From NCBI GenBank assembly GCA_017519185.1, contig JAFWSX010000034.1, positions 1-42,454 on the forward strand: DNA of 42,454 nt, read 5' to 3'. The notes below the pieces were generated by a model that was not told the origin of the DNA, made no database searches, and saw nothing but the letters and a program-made list of their open reading frames with translations. The DNA comes from Bacteroidales bacterium (GTDB lineage Bacteria > Bacteroidota > Bacteroidia > Bacteroidales > UBA932). Positions 25,716 to 36,157 of the stretch are shown in pieces. Position numbers and translations under genes: made by a program. Position 1 is the stretch's first letter. Each line of letters starts with the position of its first letter.

Positions 25716-27173
25716 ATGTCAAAAGAATTGGACTTCAGCGATATAAACAAGAAAGACTTTTTGTACAAGTTGGCGCACGCATATCTCCATTTCGTGCACA
25801 ATTATGTCTATTACAATCAGTTCAGGATCACCGGCCGGGAAAAACTGCCGAAAGGAGAGGGCTATCTTGTGATTTCCAATCACCAGAACAGCCTCAACGA
25901 CGCTCTCGGCATCCTGTTCTCGACCGGAAAGAAATACCCTGTCTTCATAGCCAGGGCCGACCTCTTCAAAAAACCGGCAATCGCCAAGTTTATGAAGTGG
26001 GTGGGCATAATGCCGGCCTACCGCGTGAGGGACGGAATCGATGAGCTCGGAAAGAACGAAGCGATATTCCGCGAGGCTGCCCGAGTCATCACCGAGGGTG
26101 ATCCGATAGTCCTTTTCCCCGAAGCCCTGCACCAGGACGGAAGGTATCTCGGCGTTTTCAAGAAAGGATTCGCCAGGATCGCTTTTGAAACGGTGGAGCA
26201 GACCGACTTCAAGATGAAGTTGAAGATAGTCCCGATGGCCAACAACTATTCCGACTACTTCCGTTTCCAGTCCAAACTGAACATCATCATCGGAGAGCCT
26301 TTCGAGTTCGACGACCTTTACGAAATCTACAAGACCCATCCCGAGCGCGCCAGGTATCTGCTGGCCCAGAGAGCCCACGATGCCGTGGAAAAACTGATGG
26401 TGAACCTGGATGACATCCCTAACTATCCCGCTCTCGAGACGCTCTGCACCATCTACAGGAAGAATTACATCAAGAACAACAAGATACGTCCCGCAAACAG
26501 CATCCGCAGCGAAACGATCGCCGACCAGGCTATGGCCAACAGGCTGAGGGATTGTCGCAACAACAATCCCGTGCAGTATGAAGGCCTCATTGTGAAGGCA
26601 AGGGAATACGGCGACCTTCTCAAGGAGCTGAAACTGAGGGACTGGATATTCACCAAGCGCCGCCGTCCGTTCATCGGCATCATACTGCGCACGATACTCT
26701 GGGTGCTCTTCATTCCGGTCTGGCTGGTGTGCGCACTGCTCAACTTCATTCCTTTCTTCAGCGGATTCATCTTCACGAGGAAGGTGAAAGACAAGCTTCT
26801 GCACCCGTCTTTCCACTTTGTGGTCGGTACCCTGATCGCAGGTCCGCTGTGGTATCTCATTGTTTCTGTGGTGCTGGCCATCGTGACGCACACCTGGTGG
26901 TACGGAGTGCTGGCTCTCATTTTGCTGCCTTTCACCGTAATCATCTTCTCGCGTTCGACCGGCTATCTCAAGAAGCTGGTGAACCGTTTCCGCAGGTCGT
27001 CATTCGTCGCCAAGAGGGACAGGCGCTTCTTCAGGGCGCTTGATCTCCGTGAGCAGCTTGTGGCCGGTATGGATGAATTAATGAAAAACAATAAACAACA
27101 CAATAATGGAAAGAAAAATCGTCATAATGGATCATCCGCTGATCCAGCACAAACTGTCAGTCTTGAGGGATGA
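25716..27173 (+). CDS. 1-acylglycerol-phosphate acyltransferase-like membrane protein
   Basis: This 485-residue protein has a PlsC-type acyltransferase domain (about residues 35-230). The catalytic motif is [11 protein letters not shown], His and Asp five residues apart, as in GPAT/Gpt2-like members rather than the usual four. Motif III is [11 protein letters not shown], where FPEG is normally seen. The C-terminal part holds three or four membrane helices (about 320-420). It probably acylates a glycerol-phosphate lipid intermediate at the inner membrane. The last 22 codons overlap the start of upp by 68 nt in another frame, and the final residues ([14 protein letters not shown]) translate what looks like the upp ribosome-binding region, so the tail is probably a recent extension. 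Confidence 0.82.
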   Translation: MSKELDFSDINKKDFLYKLAHAYLHFVHNYVYYNQFRITGREKLPKGEGYLVISNHQNSLNDALGILFSTGKKYPVFIARADLFKKPAIAKFMKWVGIMPAYRVRDGIDELGKNEAIFREAARVITEGDPIVLFPEALHQDGRYLGVFKKGFARIAFETVEQTDFKMKLKIVPMANNYSDYFRFQSKLNIIIGEPFEFDDLYEIYKTHPERARYLLAQRAHDAVEKLMVNLDDIPNYPALETLCTIYRKNYIKNNKIRPANSIRSETIADQAMANRLRDCRNNNPVQYEGLIVKAREYGDLLKELKLRDWIFTKRRRPFIGIILRTILWVLFIPVWLVCALLNFIPFFSGFIFTRKVKDKLLHPSFHFVVGTLIAGPLWYLIVSVVLAIVTHTWWYGVLALILLPFTVIIFSRSTGYLKKLVNRFRRSSFVAKRDRRFFRALDLREQLVAGMDELMKNNKQHNNGKKNRHNGSSADPAQTVSLEG

Positions 27174-27738
27174 AGATACCGGAACCTACAAATTCAGGGC
27201 TCTTGTCAATGAAATAGCTACTCTTATGACATACGAAGCGACCCGTTATCTTCCGCTCGAAGATATAGAGGTCAAGACCCCTTGCGGCATTGCCAAGTGC
27301 AAGAAGATTTCCGGCAAGACGCTGGCTTTCGTGCCCATCCTGAGGGCAGGTACCGGAATGCTGGACGGTGTGCTTCAGCTGATCCCTACCGCAAAGGTGG
27401 GACATATCGGCCTCTATCGTGACGAGACCACGCTCAATCCGGTGGAGTATTACTGCAAGCTGCCTGCAGATATCGAGTCGAGGGATGTCTTCGTGCTCGA
27501 CCCTATGCTGGCTACCGGCGGTTCTGCAGTCAACGCCATTTCGCAGATCAAGCTGCGTCATCCCAAGTCAATCAAGTTTCTCTGCATCATCGCAGCCCCT
27601 GAGGGACTCGAGATACTCAAGAACGCACATCCTGACGTCGATATCTTCTGCGCCCACGTGGATGACCATCTCAACGAGAAGGGCTACATCGTTCCCGGCC
27701 TCGGCGACGCCGGCGACCGCATATTCGGAACCAAGTAA
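27106..27738 (+). CDS. upp: Uracil phosphoribosyltransferase
   Basis: Upp salvages uracil to UMP using PRPP. The 210-residue protein has [13 protein letters not shown] (76-88) and the PRPP-binding loop [10 protein letters not shown] (131-140). It ends in the [10 protein letters not shown] uracil-binding tail that is the family's best signature. The length is normal. The start at 27106 follows an A-rich leader; an in-frame ATG seven codons later (27127) is possible. It lies within the 3' end of the acyltransferase gene and ends 12 nt before the radical SAM gene. It complements the de novo pyrimidine genes carB and pyrD elsewhere in the window. Confidence 0.95.
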   Translation: MERKIVIMDHPLIQHKLSVLRDEDTGTYKFRALVNEIATLMTYEATRYLPLEDIEVKTPCGIAKCKKISGKTLAFVPILRAGTGMLDGVLQLIPTAKVGHIGLYRDETTLNPVEYYCKLPADIESRDVFVLDPMLATGGSAVNAISQIKLRHPKSIKFLCIIAAPEGLEILKNAHPDVDIFCAHVDDHLNEKGYIVPGLGDAGDRIFGTK

Positions 27739-27750
27739 TTCTGTCTGGCG

Positions 27751-28530
27751 ATGGCAACCTTTCTCTGGAGTGACATAGTGTTCGGCCCGATTCACAGCCG
27801 CAGGGTAGGGACCTCCCTGGGTATCAACCTGCTTCCGGTGTGCGGAAAACTGTGCACTTTCGACTGCATCTACTGCGAATGCGGGTCGATGGACTCCGGA
27901 GCTCCCAAGAAAGAGCGCAGGATGCCCTCCCTGGAACAGGTCTCTGATGCTATGTCAGGCCGTTTCAAGGAGCTTTACGAAGAGGGTGTCACGATTGACT
28001 CAATATCTTTCACGGGCAACGGCGAGCCCACGCTGCACAAGGACTTCCCGGCCATAATAGACAGGACTGTCGAACTGCGTGACCGTTATTTCCCTGCAGC
28101 TGTGATAAGCGTGTTTTCCAATTCGACCACCCTCGACAGACCCGGTGTCTTCGAGGCCTTGATGAAAGTGGACAACCGCATTATGAAGGTTGACTGCAGC
28201 GATCCTGAGGTACTGAAACTGGTGAACCGTCCTGCCGGACATTTCTCTCTGGAAAAGGTTATTGAAGACCTTGAGCGCTTTGACGGCAACTTCATCCTCC
28301 AGACTATGTTCTTCAAAGGAACCGTGGACGGTTGCGAGTTCGACCTTACGGCTCCCGACCTGGTTGCCGGATGGAGCGACATCGTGCGCCGGCTCAGGCC
28401 TGCAAAGGTAATGGCCTATTCGCTTGACCGCGACACGCCAGTCGACGGACTAGAGAAAGTCAGTCACGACAGGCTGGCCGAAATCACAGCTCCGTTGCGG
28501 GCTGAAGGTTTTGAAATTGAGATTTTCTGA
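27751..28530 (+). CDS. Radical SAM protein, COG0731-like
   Basis: This 259-residue enzyme has the radical SAM cluster motif CTFDCIYC (Cys35, Cys39, Cys42), preceded by GPIHSRRVGTSLGINL, characteristic of the COG0731 group related to TYW1. The SAM-binding glycine-rich strand is ISFTGNGEPTLH. The barrel ends in AYSLDRDTPVDGLEKV. No auxiliary cluster or SPASM tail is present, so it is a minimal radical SAM protein. Its substrate is unknown; a tRNA or small-molecule modification is possible. It follows upp by 12 nt and is followed 34 nt later by the Tat-exported isomerase gene. Confidence 0.82.
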   Translation: MATFLWSDIVFGPIHSRRVGTSLGINLLPVCGKLCTFDCIYCECGSMDSGAPKKERRMPSLEQVSDAMSGRFKELYEEGVTIDSISFTGNGEPTLHKDFPAIIDRTVELRDRYFPAAVISVFSNSTTLDRPGVFEALMKVDNRIMKVDCSDPEVLKLVNRPAGHFSLEKVIEDLERFDGNFILQTMFFKGTVDGCEFDLTAPDLVAGWSDIVRRLRPAKVMAYSLDRDTPVDGLEKVSHDRLAEITAPLRAEGFEIEIF

Positions 28531-28564
28531 TAATACTAATAATCAACACAATAAATACTGTTAT

Positions 28565-29797
28565 ATGAACGAATTAAAGAATATGTCAAGGCGCCATTTC
28601 CTTGGCAGCGCTGCGCTCCTTTCGGGTGCAGCGATAGTAGGTCCTTCATTGATCAGGGTTAACGACGTGCGTGCTGCAGCCCCTGCAGTTCCGGCCGATT
28701 TCAACGGTCTGGTCTTCCCTGACGGCAAGCCTAATTCCAAATTTGCCGGCGTGCAGATTGGAAACATCACCAACAGTTTTCGCAACATCAATACTCTCGA
28801 CGATTTCGTAGCTGCCTGCGTGGCTTCGAATGTCAGTTCAGTGGAATTGAGGAATATGGGCCAGTTCGAGTCTATCATCGGCGGTCCCGCAAATCCCAAC
28901 CAGGTGCGTCCGATGTGGGAGATGGTTAATACTCCTCGCCAGGCCCCTCAAGGTGCTCCTCAGGGTGGCCAGGGCAGACCCCAGGGTGCTCCGCAGGGTA
29001 TGCCGCCCCAGGGCGGTCAGAGACCTCAGGGTGCTCCGCAGGGTGGTGGCCAGAGGCCGCCGCAAGGCGCTCCCCAGGGTGGCGGACAGGGCAGACCCCA
29101 GGGTATGGGCCGTCAGCTGACTCCGGAGCAGGAGAAATACAACAAGGAACTTGCTGAATTCCGCAAGTCACCTGCAGCCATCAGAGGTTGGGAAGAACTT
29201 GGCAAGAAACTGCGTGCAGCCGGCATCAACGTCCATCTTCTCAAATTCGAGGCTGGTGACACCGATGAACTGCTCGACTATTCATTCGCTGCTGCGAACG
29301 CTCTTGGAGCATACGGCATCACCACCGAGGGCAGTGCAGAAAAATGCGCTTCTTTCGGCAAGGTTGCGGCAAGGAACGGTTCTCTTGCAGTATACCACAA
29401 CCACGGCCAGTATGCCAATATGACTATCGGCGAGATTGAGAAATGGCTTGATATGTCACCTGCCAACAGGCTGAACTTCGACGCTCCCCACTATTTCGGC
29501 TTCGGCTATGAGGATGGTCCCAAGCTCAATCCTATGGAGTTCATCGAGTACTTCCACGACCGTATCATCAGCATCCACATCAAGGACAAGACCAGCTTCA
29601 AGAACCCCTATCAGAGCAACCAGAACCAGGTATGGGGACAGGGTGAGACTCCGCTTAGAGAAATACTTGAGCTCGTAAGGGATAAGTATCCTAATATTCA
29701 CTGCGATGTGGAGCTTGAATATGTAGTTCCTCAGTGGTCAACCCCCGAGAAGGAGATCAAGAACTGCGTTCAGTTCGCCCGTCAGATACTTATCTAG
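28565..29797 (+). CDS. Tat-exported sugar isomerase/epimerase-like TIM barrel with PQG-rich insert
   Basis: I start at the ATG at 28565 (410 residues), which gives a twin-arginine signal, MSRRHFLG, followed by a hydrophobic stretch and VRAAA; an upstream ATG at 28511 only adds leader sequence. The barrel belongs to the xylose isomerase-like / AP endonuclease 2 family, with SLAVYHNHGQY, LNFDAPHY, IISIHIKDKT and CDVELEYV as metal-site segments. Residues 126-184 form a low-complexity insert of AlaProGlnGly/GlyGlyGln units (28940-29110), which looks intrinsically disordered. Periplasmic location after Tat export suggests a folded, metal-loaded enzyme. The stop codon shares a palindromic CTAG with the convergent folC stop. 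Compare the lipoprotein relative at 5750-6592. Confidence 0.82.
   Translation: MNELKNMSRRHFLGSAALLSGAAIVGPSLIRVNDVRAAAPAVPADFNGLVFPDGKPNSKFAGVQIGNITNSFRNINTLDDFVAACVASNVSSVELRNMGQFESIIGGPANPNQVRPMWEMVNTPRQAPQGAPQGGQGRPQGAPQGMPPQGGQRPQGAPQGGGQRPPQGAPQGGGQGRPQGMGRQLTPEQEKYNKELAEFRKSPAAIRGWEELGKKLRAAGINVHLLKFEAGDTDELLDYSFAAANALGAYGITTEGSAEKCASFGKVAARNGSLAVYHNHGQYANMTIGEIEKWLDMSPANRLNFDAPHYFGFGYEDGPKLNPMEFIEYFHDRIISIHIKDKTSFKNPYQSNQNQVWGQGETPLREILELVRDKYPNIHCDVELEYVVPQWSTPEKEIKNCVQFARQILI
28940..29110 (+). repeat. In-frame CAGGGTGCTCC-type repeats encoding PQG-rich insert
   Basis: Irregular tandem units built from CCTCAGGGTGCTCC / CCGCAGGGTGGTGG encode Ala-Pro-Gln-Gly and Gly-Gly-Gln runs. Unit number may vary by slippage while the frame is kept. 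Confidence 0.75.
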
Positions 29798-31056
29798 TTT
29801 TCGAGAGCTTCGAGGGCGTCGGCAACCGTGAAATTGCTGCCGCCGACGAATACCAGATCATTGGAATCTGCCTTTTCGAGGGCAGATTCCAATGCTTTTT
29901 TTACGCCAGGCACGGCTTTGCCCCAAATGCCGAACGGTCTTAGGCGATCGGAGAGTTCTTTGGCCGTAATTGCCCGATTAGTAGAGGCTTGTGTAAATAT
30001 GTAACGGAAATGTTTTCCGGATTTAGGCATGAATTTGGCCACGGATTCGAGGTCTTTGTCGGCCACCATCCCGAAAATAATGAACACTCTTTGCGCTTCC
30101 GCAGCCCTGAGCTGCGAGAACACCCATCTCAGACCGTGGGGGTTGTGGCCGATGTCGCATATCAGCCTGGGACGCCCTTCCCCGAGGTCGATGCTTTCCC
30201 ACCTTCCTCTGAGTCCGGTGGTTGCTGCGGCCGATTTCAGGCCTTCGGTTGCTTCGGGGGTCAATGCTCCGAGCTGGCTGAGGGCACATAGTACGGTACG
30301 AAGGTTTTCTTGTTGATAATCACCTCTAAGGTCCAGGTCATCGGCAGTGATACTTGCGGTATCCATATTATAATCGGAAGCGTGGAGCAAGGGAGATTTC
30401 CTTTCCTTAGCCAGCCGTTCGAACACTGGACCGGTATGCTCGTCCTCGCTGCCGATGACGACGGGGACTCCCGGTTTGATGATGCCGCCCTTCTCGAATG
30501 CAATCTCTTCCAGAGTATAGCCAAGGTATGCGCAGTGTTCCAGGCCGATGTTGGTTATGATGCTGAGTATCGGGGTGATAATGTTGGTCGAGTCGAGGCG
30601 TCCTCCAAGGCCCGTTTCTATCACTGCGATGTCGACTTGCTCCCTGGCAAAGAAGTCAAATGCCATAGCCGTCGTTATCTCAAAGAAAGAGGGGTCGTGG
30701 GTTTCGAAGAACGTGTCCCACTTTGTCAGGAAGGCTGAAACTTCGTCTCTCGAGATCATACGGAAGCCATCGGCTTCCACGACTTTCATCCTTTCCCTGA
30801 AATCGACCAGGTGCGGGGAGGAGTAGAGACCTACCTTGAGACCGGTGTGGGCAAGGGCTGATGCGAGCAGATGACACACGGATCCTTTTCCATTGGTGCC
30901 TGCCACGTGTATCGTCCGGTATCGTTCGTGGGGCCTGCCAAGGGCCTCATCGAATTCCCTTATGGTTTCGATTCCCGGCTTGTAGGCTCGGTTGCCCACA
31001 ATCTGATAGGACGGAAAACGGTTGTACAGCCGCTCTATTTGCTCTTCGTAGGTCAT
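29794..31056 (-). CDS. folC: Folylpolyglutamate synthase / dihydrofolate synthase
   Basis: FolC adds glutamate to dihydropteroate and folates using ATP. The 420-residue protein has the Mur-ligase-like P-loop VAGTNGKGSVCHLL (residues 50-63), the PHLVDFRERM omega-loop region, ITTAMAFDFF and ETGLGGRLDSTN in the central domain. The C-terminal domain carries ICDIGHNPHGLRW. The length is standard. It converges on the isomerase gene, sharing the CTAG that forms both stop codons. About 65 nt in from that end it contains, antisense, a strong terminator for the plus-strand operon. No clear TAnnTTTG element was found upstream; the gap to purL is 88 nt. Confidence 0.94.
   Translation of the reverse strand: MTYEEQIERLYNRFPSYQIVGNRAYKPGIETIREFDEALGRPHERYRTIHVAGTNGKGSVCHLLASALAHTGLKVGLYSSPHLVDFRERMKVVEADGFRMISRDEVSAFLTKWDTFFETHDPSFFEITTAMAFDFFAREQVDIAVIETGLGGRLDSTNIITPILSIITNIGLEHCAYLGYTLEEIAFEKGGIIKPGVPVVIGSEDEHTGPVFERLAKERKSPLLHASDYNMDTASITADDLDLRGDYQQENLRTVLCALSQLGALTPEATEGLKSAAATTGLRGRWESIDLGEGRPRLICDIGHNPHGLRWVFSQLRAAEAQRVFIIFGMVADKDLESVAKFMPKSGKHFRYIFTQASTNRAITAKELSDRLRPFGIWGKAVPGVKKALESALEKADSNDLVFVGGSNFTVADALEALEN
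29859..29902 (+). terminator. Operon terminator embedded antisense in folC
   Basis: CATTGGAATCTGCC (29859-29872) pairs perfectly over 14 bp with GGCAGATTCCAATG (29881-29894), loop TTTTCGAG, followed by C and seven Ts (29896-29902). It would end the transcript of the trmH-to-isomerase operon. On the other strand the bases encode the KKALESALEKADSND segment of FolC. Confidence 0.85.
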
Positions 31057-31117
31057 TTGTTCATAAGTATGTCCGCAAATATGGCAATAATTCCTGTCAT
31101 TGCTTTCCGATAATGCC

Positions 31118-31125
31118 TAAATTTG
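31118..31125 (+). promoter_or_regulatory. purL promoter -7 element
   Basis: TAAATTTG matches TAnnTTTG and lies 19 nt before the purL ATG. No PurR-box-like or riboswitch structure is evident in the 88-nt gap. Confidence 0.5.
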
Positions 31126-31144
31126 TAGAATCAAAACTATTGCA

Positions 31145-34100
31145 ATGAGTCGGAATATCCTGTTCTTCGAGACAACCCAGAACTCGGTTGTCGCCGTCAG
31201 CTGCGGCAAAGCTCTTGACCAAGATAATGTGAAAGCCCTTGAATGGCTGTTTTCTGATGCCCGTCTGATCGACGCAGACAGGGTGGAAGGTCTGTTCATC
31301 GGCCCTCGCAGGGAGATGATAACACCTTGGAGTACTACTGCAGTTGAGATAACTCAAAATATGAATATTGAGGCAATTGAGAGGATTGAAGAATTCTTCC
31401 GTGCCGAGTCTGAATCCACTCCTTTCGACAAGATGCTCCAAAGGATGTACAAGGGTCTGGACCAGGATGTCTTCACGGTGAACCGCAAGCCCGAGGACAT
31501 TGTCTATATCACCGATTTTGAGAAGTACAACCTGCAGGAAGGCCTTGCCCTCTCGAAGGATGAGATTGAATACCTTCAGAACCTTAGTGCGAAGCTCGGC
31601 AGGCCGCTGACCGATTCAGAGGTCTTCGGCTTCTCGCAGGTCAATTCCGAGCACTGCCGCCATAAGATTTTCAATGGTACGTTTATCATTGACGGTCAGG
31701 CAAAAGAGCTCTCTCTCTTCAAGCTTATCAAGAAGACGACTCAAGAGCATCCCGGCATAGTTGTTTCGGCATATAAAGACAACTGCGCGTTCATCGAAGG
31801 CCCCACTCTGGACCTCTTCCATCCGCAGTCCGGCAGCAAGCCTTCGTTCTTTATGCGGGATGAAGCGGAGACCGTGATCTCCCTGAAGGCCGAAACCCAC
31901 AATTTCCCGACGACGGTTGAGCCCTTCAATGGCGCGGCCACCGGCACCGGCGGTGAGATCCGCGACCGTATGGCCGGCGGCAAGGGTTCATTCCCCATTG
32001 CAGGTACCGCAGTATATATGACTCCGTATCCCCGTTTCGAGGAGAATCCCCGCCCGTGGGAGAAGGCACCCCGCAGCTGGCTCTACCAGACTCCTCAGCA
32101 GATTCTCATCAAGGCTTCGAACGGTGCTTCGGATTTTGGCAACAAGTTTGGCCAGCCCATCATCTGCGGCTCGCTGAGCACCTTTGAATATTCCGATGAA
32201 AAAGGCACTTACGGTTACGACAAAGTCATTATGCAGGCCGGCGGTGTGGGTTTTGCCAAGAAGCGCGACTGCCTTAAGGACGAGCCTGAGGCAGGAGATG
32301 CCGTGCTGCTGATGGGTGGTGACAACTACCGCATCGGAATGGGCGGCGGCGCGGTTTCATCTGTGGCTACGGGTGAATATGCAGACGCCATCGAGCTCAA
32401 TGCCGTGCAGAGGTCCAACCCTGAAATGCAGAAGAGGGTGTACAATGCCATCAGGGCCGTTGCCGAGAGCGGACGCAACTCCATCATCTCGGTTCACGAC
32501 CACGGAGCCGGCGGCCATCTCAACTGCCTTTCTGAATTGGTTGAGTCGACCGGAGGCACAGTGGACATCGCCAAGCTGCCGATAGGCGACAAGACCCTTT
32601 CATATAAGGAGATTATCGGCAACGAGAGCCAGGAGCGTATGGGAATGGTAGTGGCGGAAGAGGACGTTGCGGAGATAAAGGCCATTGCCGAGCGCGAGAG
32701 GGCTCCTTTCTACGAGATCGGCAAAACCACCGGCGAGCACAACTTCACGCTTAAGGACAGCAAGACCGGAGCAGTGCCGATGGATCTGGCCATCAGCGAT
32801 ATGCTCGGCTCGACTCCGAAGACCGTTATGGAGGATGTCACGCTGAAGAGAAGCTTTGCCGATGTACCTGATGTAAAACTTTTGACAAAAGAGGATATCT
32901 ATCTAAAGATAAGGCAATTGCTTTCTCTTGAGCAGGTGGCTTGCAAGGACTGGCTGACCAACAAGGTGGACCGTTGCGTCACCGGACTGATCGCCTGCCA
33001 GCAGACTTGCGGAGAGATACAGTTGCCGCTCAACGACGTGGCGGTGACTGCCATCGGCTATGACAGCCTTGAGGGTATTGCTACCTCAATCGGTCACGCC
33101 TGCGTCGCCGCCATGATCGATCCGGCGGCAGGTGAGAGGCTCACCATCGCCGAAGCGCTCACCAACCTTGTGTGGGCTGACATCGAAGGTGGTCTGGACG
33201 CAGTCAGCCTGAGCGCCAACTGGATGTGGCCTACCAGAAATCCTGGCGAGGACAGCCGACTGTACAGTGCGGTGCAGGGTGCGAGCGATTTTGCCTGCGC
33301 GCTCGGAGTCAACATCCCCACCGGCAAGGATTCAATGTCGATGACCCAGAAATACAAGGACGGCAGCAAGGTGCTTGCTCCGGGCAGTATGATCATTTCG
33401 ACCGTTGCTAGAGTCAAGGACATCTCGAAGACCGTTCACGCGAACTTCGCGGCAGGAGAGTCCGAACTGCTCTATGTGCCGTTCGTCCGCAATGCCAAAT
33501 ATCCGCTCGGAGGTTCTGCCTTTGCGCAGGTTTGCTCTGCGGTAGGTTCTGAGTGTCCGGACGTTGAAGCCTCTTATTTCAAGAAATGTTTCAATGCTGT
33601 GCAGCAGCTTGTTGACAGTGAACTTCTGCTTGCCGGCCACGATGTTTCTGCCGGCGGACTGCTCACTACGCTGCTTGAAAGCTGCTTCCCGAATGTTGAT
33701 GGCGGCTTCGAGGCTGACCTCAGCGGCTTCGACTCGAACATCCTCTTCAGTGAAACTCCTGCAGTGGTGCTTCAGGTGGCTCCTGGTTCCAAGGTAAAGG
33801 AGCTGCTTGACAAGGCAGGCGTTGCCTGGTTTGCCATCGGCACGACTTGCCCTGGCCGTAAAGCTGCCGTCAAATATGCGGCCGGCACACTTATACTCGA
33901 TATAAATGAGATGAGGGACGAGTGGTTCAGAACCTCATATCTCTTCGACAAGCGTCAGACTTCTGGCGGAATGGCCGATGAGCGCTTCGGTAACTATGGC
34001 AGCCAGCCGCTGCACTTCAGCTTTCCCAAGCGTGAACTCTGGCGCGAAGGTCTTTTCGCAGGCAGGGAAGAAGACAAGCCTGTGGCTGCCATCATCCGCG

Positions 34101-34846
34101 AGAAGGGTTCCAACAGCGACCGCGAGATGGCCTGGGCTCTCTATATGGCAGGGTTCAAGGTGAAGGACGTGCACACCACCGACCTTACGACCGGCCGCGA
34201 GACTCTTGACGATGTGAGGATGATAGTGTTTGTGGGAGGATTCTCTAATGCCGACGTGCTCGGATCGGCCAAAGGCTGGGCCGGCGCACTCCACTACAAC
34301 GAGAAGGCACGCAAGGCTCTCGACCGCTTCTATGCAAGGAAAGACACTATGAGTCTCGGAGTCTGCAACGGATGTCAACTAATGGCTGAATTGGGGCTTG
34401 TAACTCCCGAACACAGAGAGGCTTCACCCAAGATGAAACATAATGTTTCCAGGAAGCACGAGTGTGCATTCGTGGGTGTCGGAATCCCCGAGTCGCCTTC
34501 TATAATGCTCAAGTCGCTTCAGGGTTCTTCACTCGGCATCTGGGTGTCTCACGGAGAAGGCCGCTTCTCTCTTCCGGCAGGCAAGAGCCTCGAGGAACAG
34601 GAGTTCTCAGTAGCGATGCGTTACAGCTACTATGAGTATCCCGCCAATCCCAACGGTTCCGAATATGCCATTGCCGGCGTCTGCAGCAAGGACGGCCGCC
34701 ATCTGGCCGTTATGCCTCACCCCGAAAGGGGACTGCGTCCCTACAACTGGGCGTGGTATCCCGAAGAGAGAAGGCACGACGAAGCCACTCCGTGGGTCGA
34801 TATGTTCATCAATGCCAGAAACTGGCTGTTGGAAAACAAGGATTAA
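31145..34846 (+). CDS. purL: Phosphoribosylformylglycinamidine synthase, single-chain type
   Basis: The 1233-residue enzyme makes FGAM from FGAR, ATP and glutamine in purine synthesis. It is the large fused form. The FGAR-AT linker and N-terminal region contain [14 protein letters not shown]. Two AIRS-like ATP-binding halves follow ([21 protein letters not shown] and the VVAEEDVAE region; then DKVDRCVTG-like and PTGKDSMSM). The C-terminal class I glutaminase has nucleophile Cys1074 in [13 protein letters not shown] and the catalytic His/Glu pair in [10 protein letters not shown]. The length matches gammaproteobacterial and Bacteroidetes fused PurL. It is monocistronic and converges on cinA with only 3 nt between stop codons. 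Confidence 0.96.
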   Translation: MSRNILFFETTQNSVVAVSCGKALDQDNVKALEWLFSDARLIDADRVEGLFIGPRREMITPWSTTAVEITQNMNIEAIERIEEFFRAESESTPFDKMLQRMYKGLDQDVFTVNRKPEDIVYITDFEKYNLQEGLALSKDEIEYLQNLSAKLGRPLTDSEVFGFSQVNSEHCRHKIFNGTFIIDGQAKELSLFKLIKKTTQEHPGIVVSAYKDNCAFIEGPTLDLFHPQSGSKPSFFMRDEAETVISLKAETHNFPTTVEPFNGAATGTGGEIRDRMAGGKGSFPIAGTAVYMTPYPRFEENPRPWEKAPRSWLYQTPQQILIKASNGASDFGNKFGQPIICGSLSTFEYSDEKGTYGYDKVIMQAGGVGFAKKRDCLKDEPEAGDAVLLMGGDNYRIGMGGGAVSSVATGEYADAIELNAVQRSNPEMQKRVYNAIRAVAESGRNSIISVHDHGAGGHLNCLSELVESTGGTVDIAKLPIGDKTLSYKEIIGNESQERMGMVVAEEDVAEIKAIAERERAPFYEIGKTTGEHNFTLKDSKTGAVPMDLAISDMLGSTPKTVMEDVTLKRSFADVPDVKLLTKEDIYLKIRQLLSLEQVACKDWLTNKVDRCVTGLIACQQTCGEIQLPLNDVAVTAIGYDSLEGIATSIGHACVAAMIDPAAGERLTIAEALTNLVWADIEGGLDAVSLSANWMWPTRNPGEDSRLYSAVQGASDFACALGVNIPTGKDSMSMTQKYKDGSKVLAPGSMIISTVARVKDISKTVHANFAAGESELLYVPFVRNAKYPLGGSAFAQVCSAVGSECPDVEASYFKKCFNAVQQLVDSELLLAGHDVSAGGLLTTLLESCFPNVDGGFEADLSGFDSNILFSETPAVVLQVAPGSKVKELLDKAGVAWFAIGTTCPGRKAAVKYAAGTLILDINEMRDEWFRTSYLFDKRQTSGGMADERFGNYGSQPLHFSFPKRELWREGLFAGREEDKPVAAIIREKGSNSDREMAWALYMAGFKVKDVHTTDLTTGRETLDDVRMIVFVGGFSNADVLGSAKGWAGALHYNEKARKALDRFYARKDTMSLGVCNGCQLMAELGLVTPEHREASPKMKHNVSRKHECAFVGVGIPESPSIMLKSLQGSSLGIWVSHGEGRFSLPAGKSLEEQEFSVAMRYSYYEYPANPNGSEYAIAGVCSKDGRHLAVMPHPERGLRPYNWAWYPEERRHDEATPWVDMFINARNWLLENKD

Positions 34847-34849
34847 ACT

Positions 34850-36157
34850 CTAGAAAAGCCTTTGGTCTGCGAAGCGCCTGAGCAGGTCGAGGGCGTTCGA
34901 TGCGAAGCGTTTGATGTTGACGTCCCTTGATGCGGACATTGACAAGACTTTCTTTGTCGCCACTTCAATTTCTCCAGTCGACCTGTTTTTGTGGGCCACT
35001 GCGATCCAACAGGTTCCAACCGGCTTTTCGGCGCTTCCGCCGTCCGGTCCGGCGATGCCTGTAGTGGCGATTGAGTAGTCGGTATCCATCAGGTTGAGCA
35101 CTCCGCGGGCCATTTCTTCCGCACATTCACGGCTTACGGCTCCGAAATTGGCGATTGTCTCGGGATTGACGCCTAAGACGTTGATTTTTACACTATTAGA
35201 GTATGATGTAACAGAGCCGTTATAGTACCTTGAGCACCCCGGAATGGAGGTGATGAGCTCTGAAAGGTGCCCTCCGGTGCAAGATTCGGCCACGGAAATG
35301 GTCTCCTGGCAGGTGGCTTCGGGCGGGCACTTGAGGAGACGGGGCAAGATGGACTGAAGTGTGTCGTCGCCAGTTCCGTATACTGCCGTTCCGAGGATAT
35401 CCCGGAGCTTTTCGATCTCTTCGTCCATCCGGGCGACACGAGCATCGTCATCGGCACCATAGCACGACAGGCGCAGACGGATGCCGACTGTGGTGTTGGG
35501 AAGATAGGCGAGGTGCAGCCACTCCGGAAGGGCGTCTTCCCAGTCCTCTATCTGTTTGGAAAGGACTGATTCGGGGATGCCGTAAGTTATTATGTTTTTA
35601 TGGATTATCCTCTCTAACGTAAAGTGCTTCTTGATATCATCAAGAATGTCATCCAGCAGACCTTCGGCCTCGAACGGCACTCCGGGCAGAGAGTACAGTA
35701 CGGCCGGGTGGCCGTATTTAGCCTCATCGAAGGGGAACTTCATACAGGGGGCGGTGCCAAGTTTGTTGGGTATTACCTCGCAGCTGTCGGGTACCTGGGC
35801 CTGTGCAAGGTTTATGTCAAGCATTTCGATGTGCCTTGCGCTCAGAATCCGCTTTACGATGGCCAGCTGTTCGGGCGATTCCTTGTATCCCGTCGCTCCG
35901 CTCAGGCTTGCCAGAGCGTCTTTCGTGATGTCGTCTTTAGTTGGACCAAGACCTCCGGTAACAATAACTATGTTGGTCTGCTCCAGGCATTTGTTCAACT
36001 TGGTAATTATCTCTTCGCGATCATCTCCGATGGAGAGCATATAGCGGACTTTGACTCCGATGCGGTTGAGTGCCTGGCTTATCTTTGATGAATTCGTATC
36101 TACGATCTGGCCGATGAGTATCTCATCGCCGATGGTGCATATTGATGCTGTTGTCAT
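34850..36157 (-). CDS. cinA: CinA family protein (competence/damage-inducible, NMN deamidase type)
   Basis: This 435-residue protein has both CinA domains. The N-terminal MoCF-like domain (about 1-170: CTIGDEILIGQIVDTNS, VTGGLGPTKDDITKDAL) is linked to ADP-ribose pyrophosphatase activity. The C-terminal domain (about 275-430: SVAESCTGGHLSELI, TGIAGPDGGSAEKPVGT) hydrolyses nicotinamide mononucleotide to nicotinate mononucleotide, recycling pyridine nucleotides. The length is typical. The ATG overlaps the pyrD stop region: pyrD ends at 36154 on the same strand, so pyrD lies downstream-to-upstream here with a 4-nt overlap (cinA start ATGA). They are therefore cotranscribed, with pyrD first. Confidence 0.93.
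   Translation of the reverse strand: MTTASICTIGDEILIGQIVDTNSSKISQALNRIGVKVRYMLSIGDDREEIITKLNKCLEQTNIVIVTGGLGPTKDDITKDALASLSGATGYKESPEQLAIVKRILSARHIEMLDINLAQAQVPDSCEVIPNKLGTAPCMKFPFDEAKYGHPAVLYSLPGVPFEAEGLLDDILDDIKKHFTLERIIHKNIITYGIPESVLSKQIEDWEDALPEWLHLAYLPNTTVGIRLRLSCYGADDDARVARMDEEIEKLRDILGTAVYGTGDDTLQSILPRLLKCPPEATCQETISVAESCTGGHLSELITSIPGCSRYYNGSVTSYSNSVKINVLGVNPETIANFGAVSRECAEEMARGVLNLMDTDYSIATTGIAGPDGGSAEKPVGTCWIAVAHKNRSTGEIEVATKKVLSMSASRDVNIKRFASNALDLLRRFADQRLF

Noticed and set aside
28940-29110. CRISPR-like repeat array
   Set aside because: Repeats are irregular, contiguous, in frame and lie inside an open protein-coding gene.
34847-34990. Embedded terminator for purL inside cinA
   Set aside because: CAGGTCGA/TCGACCTG before a T run (34883-34990) has an 87-nt loop, too weak to call.
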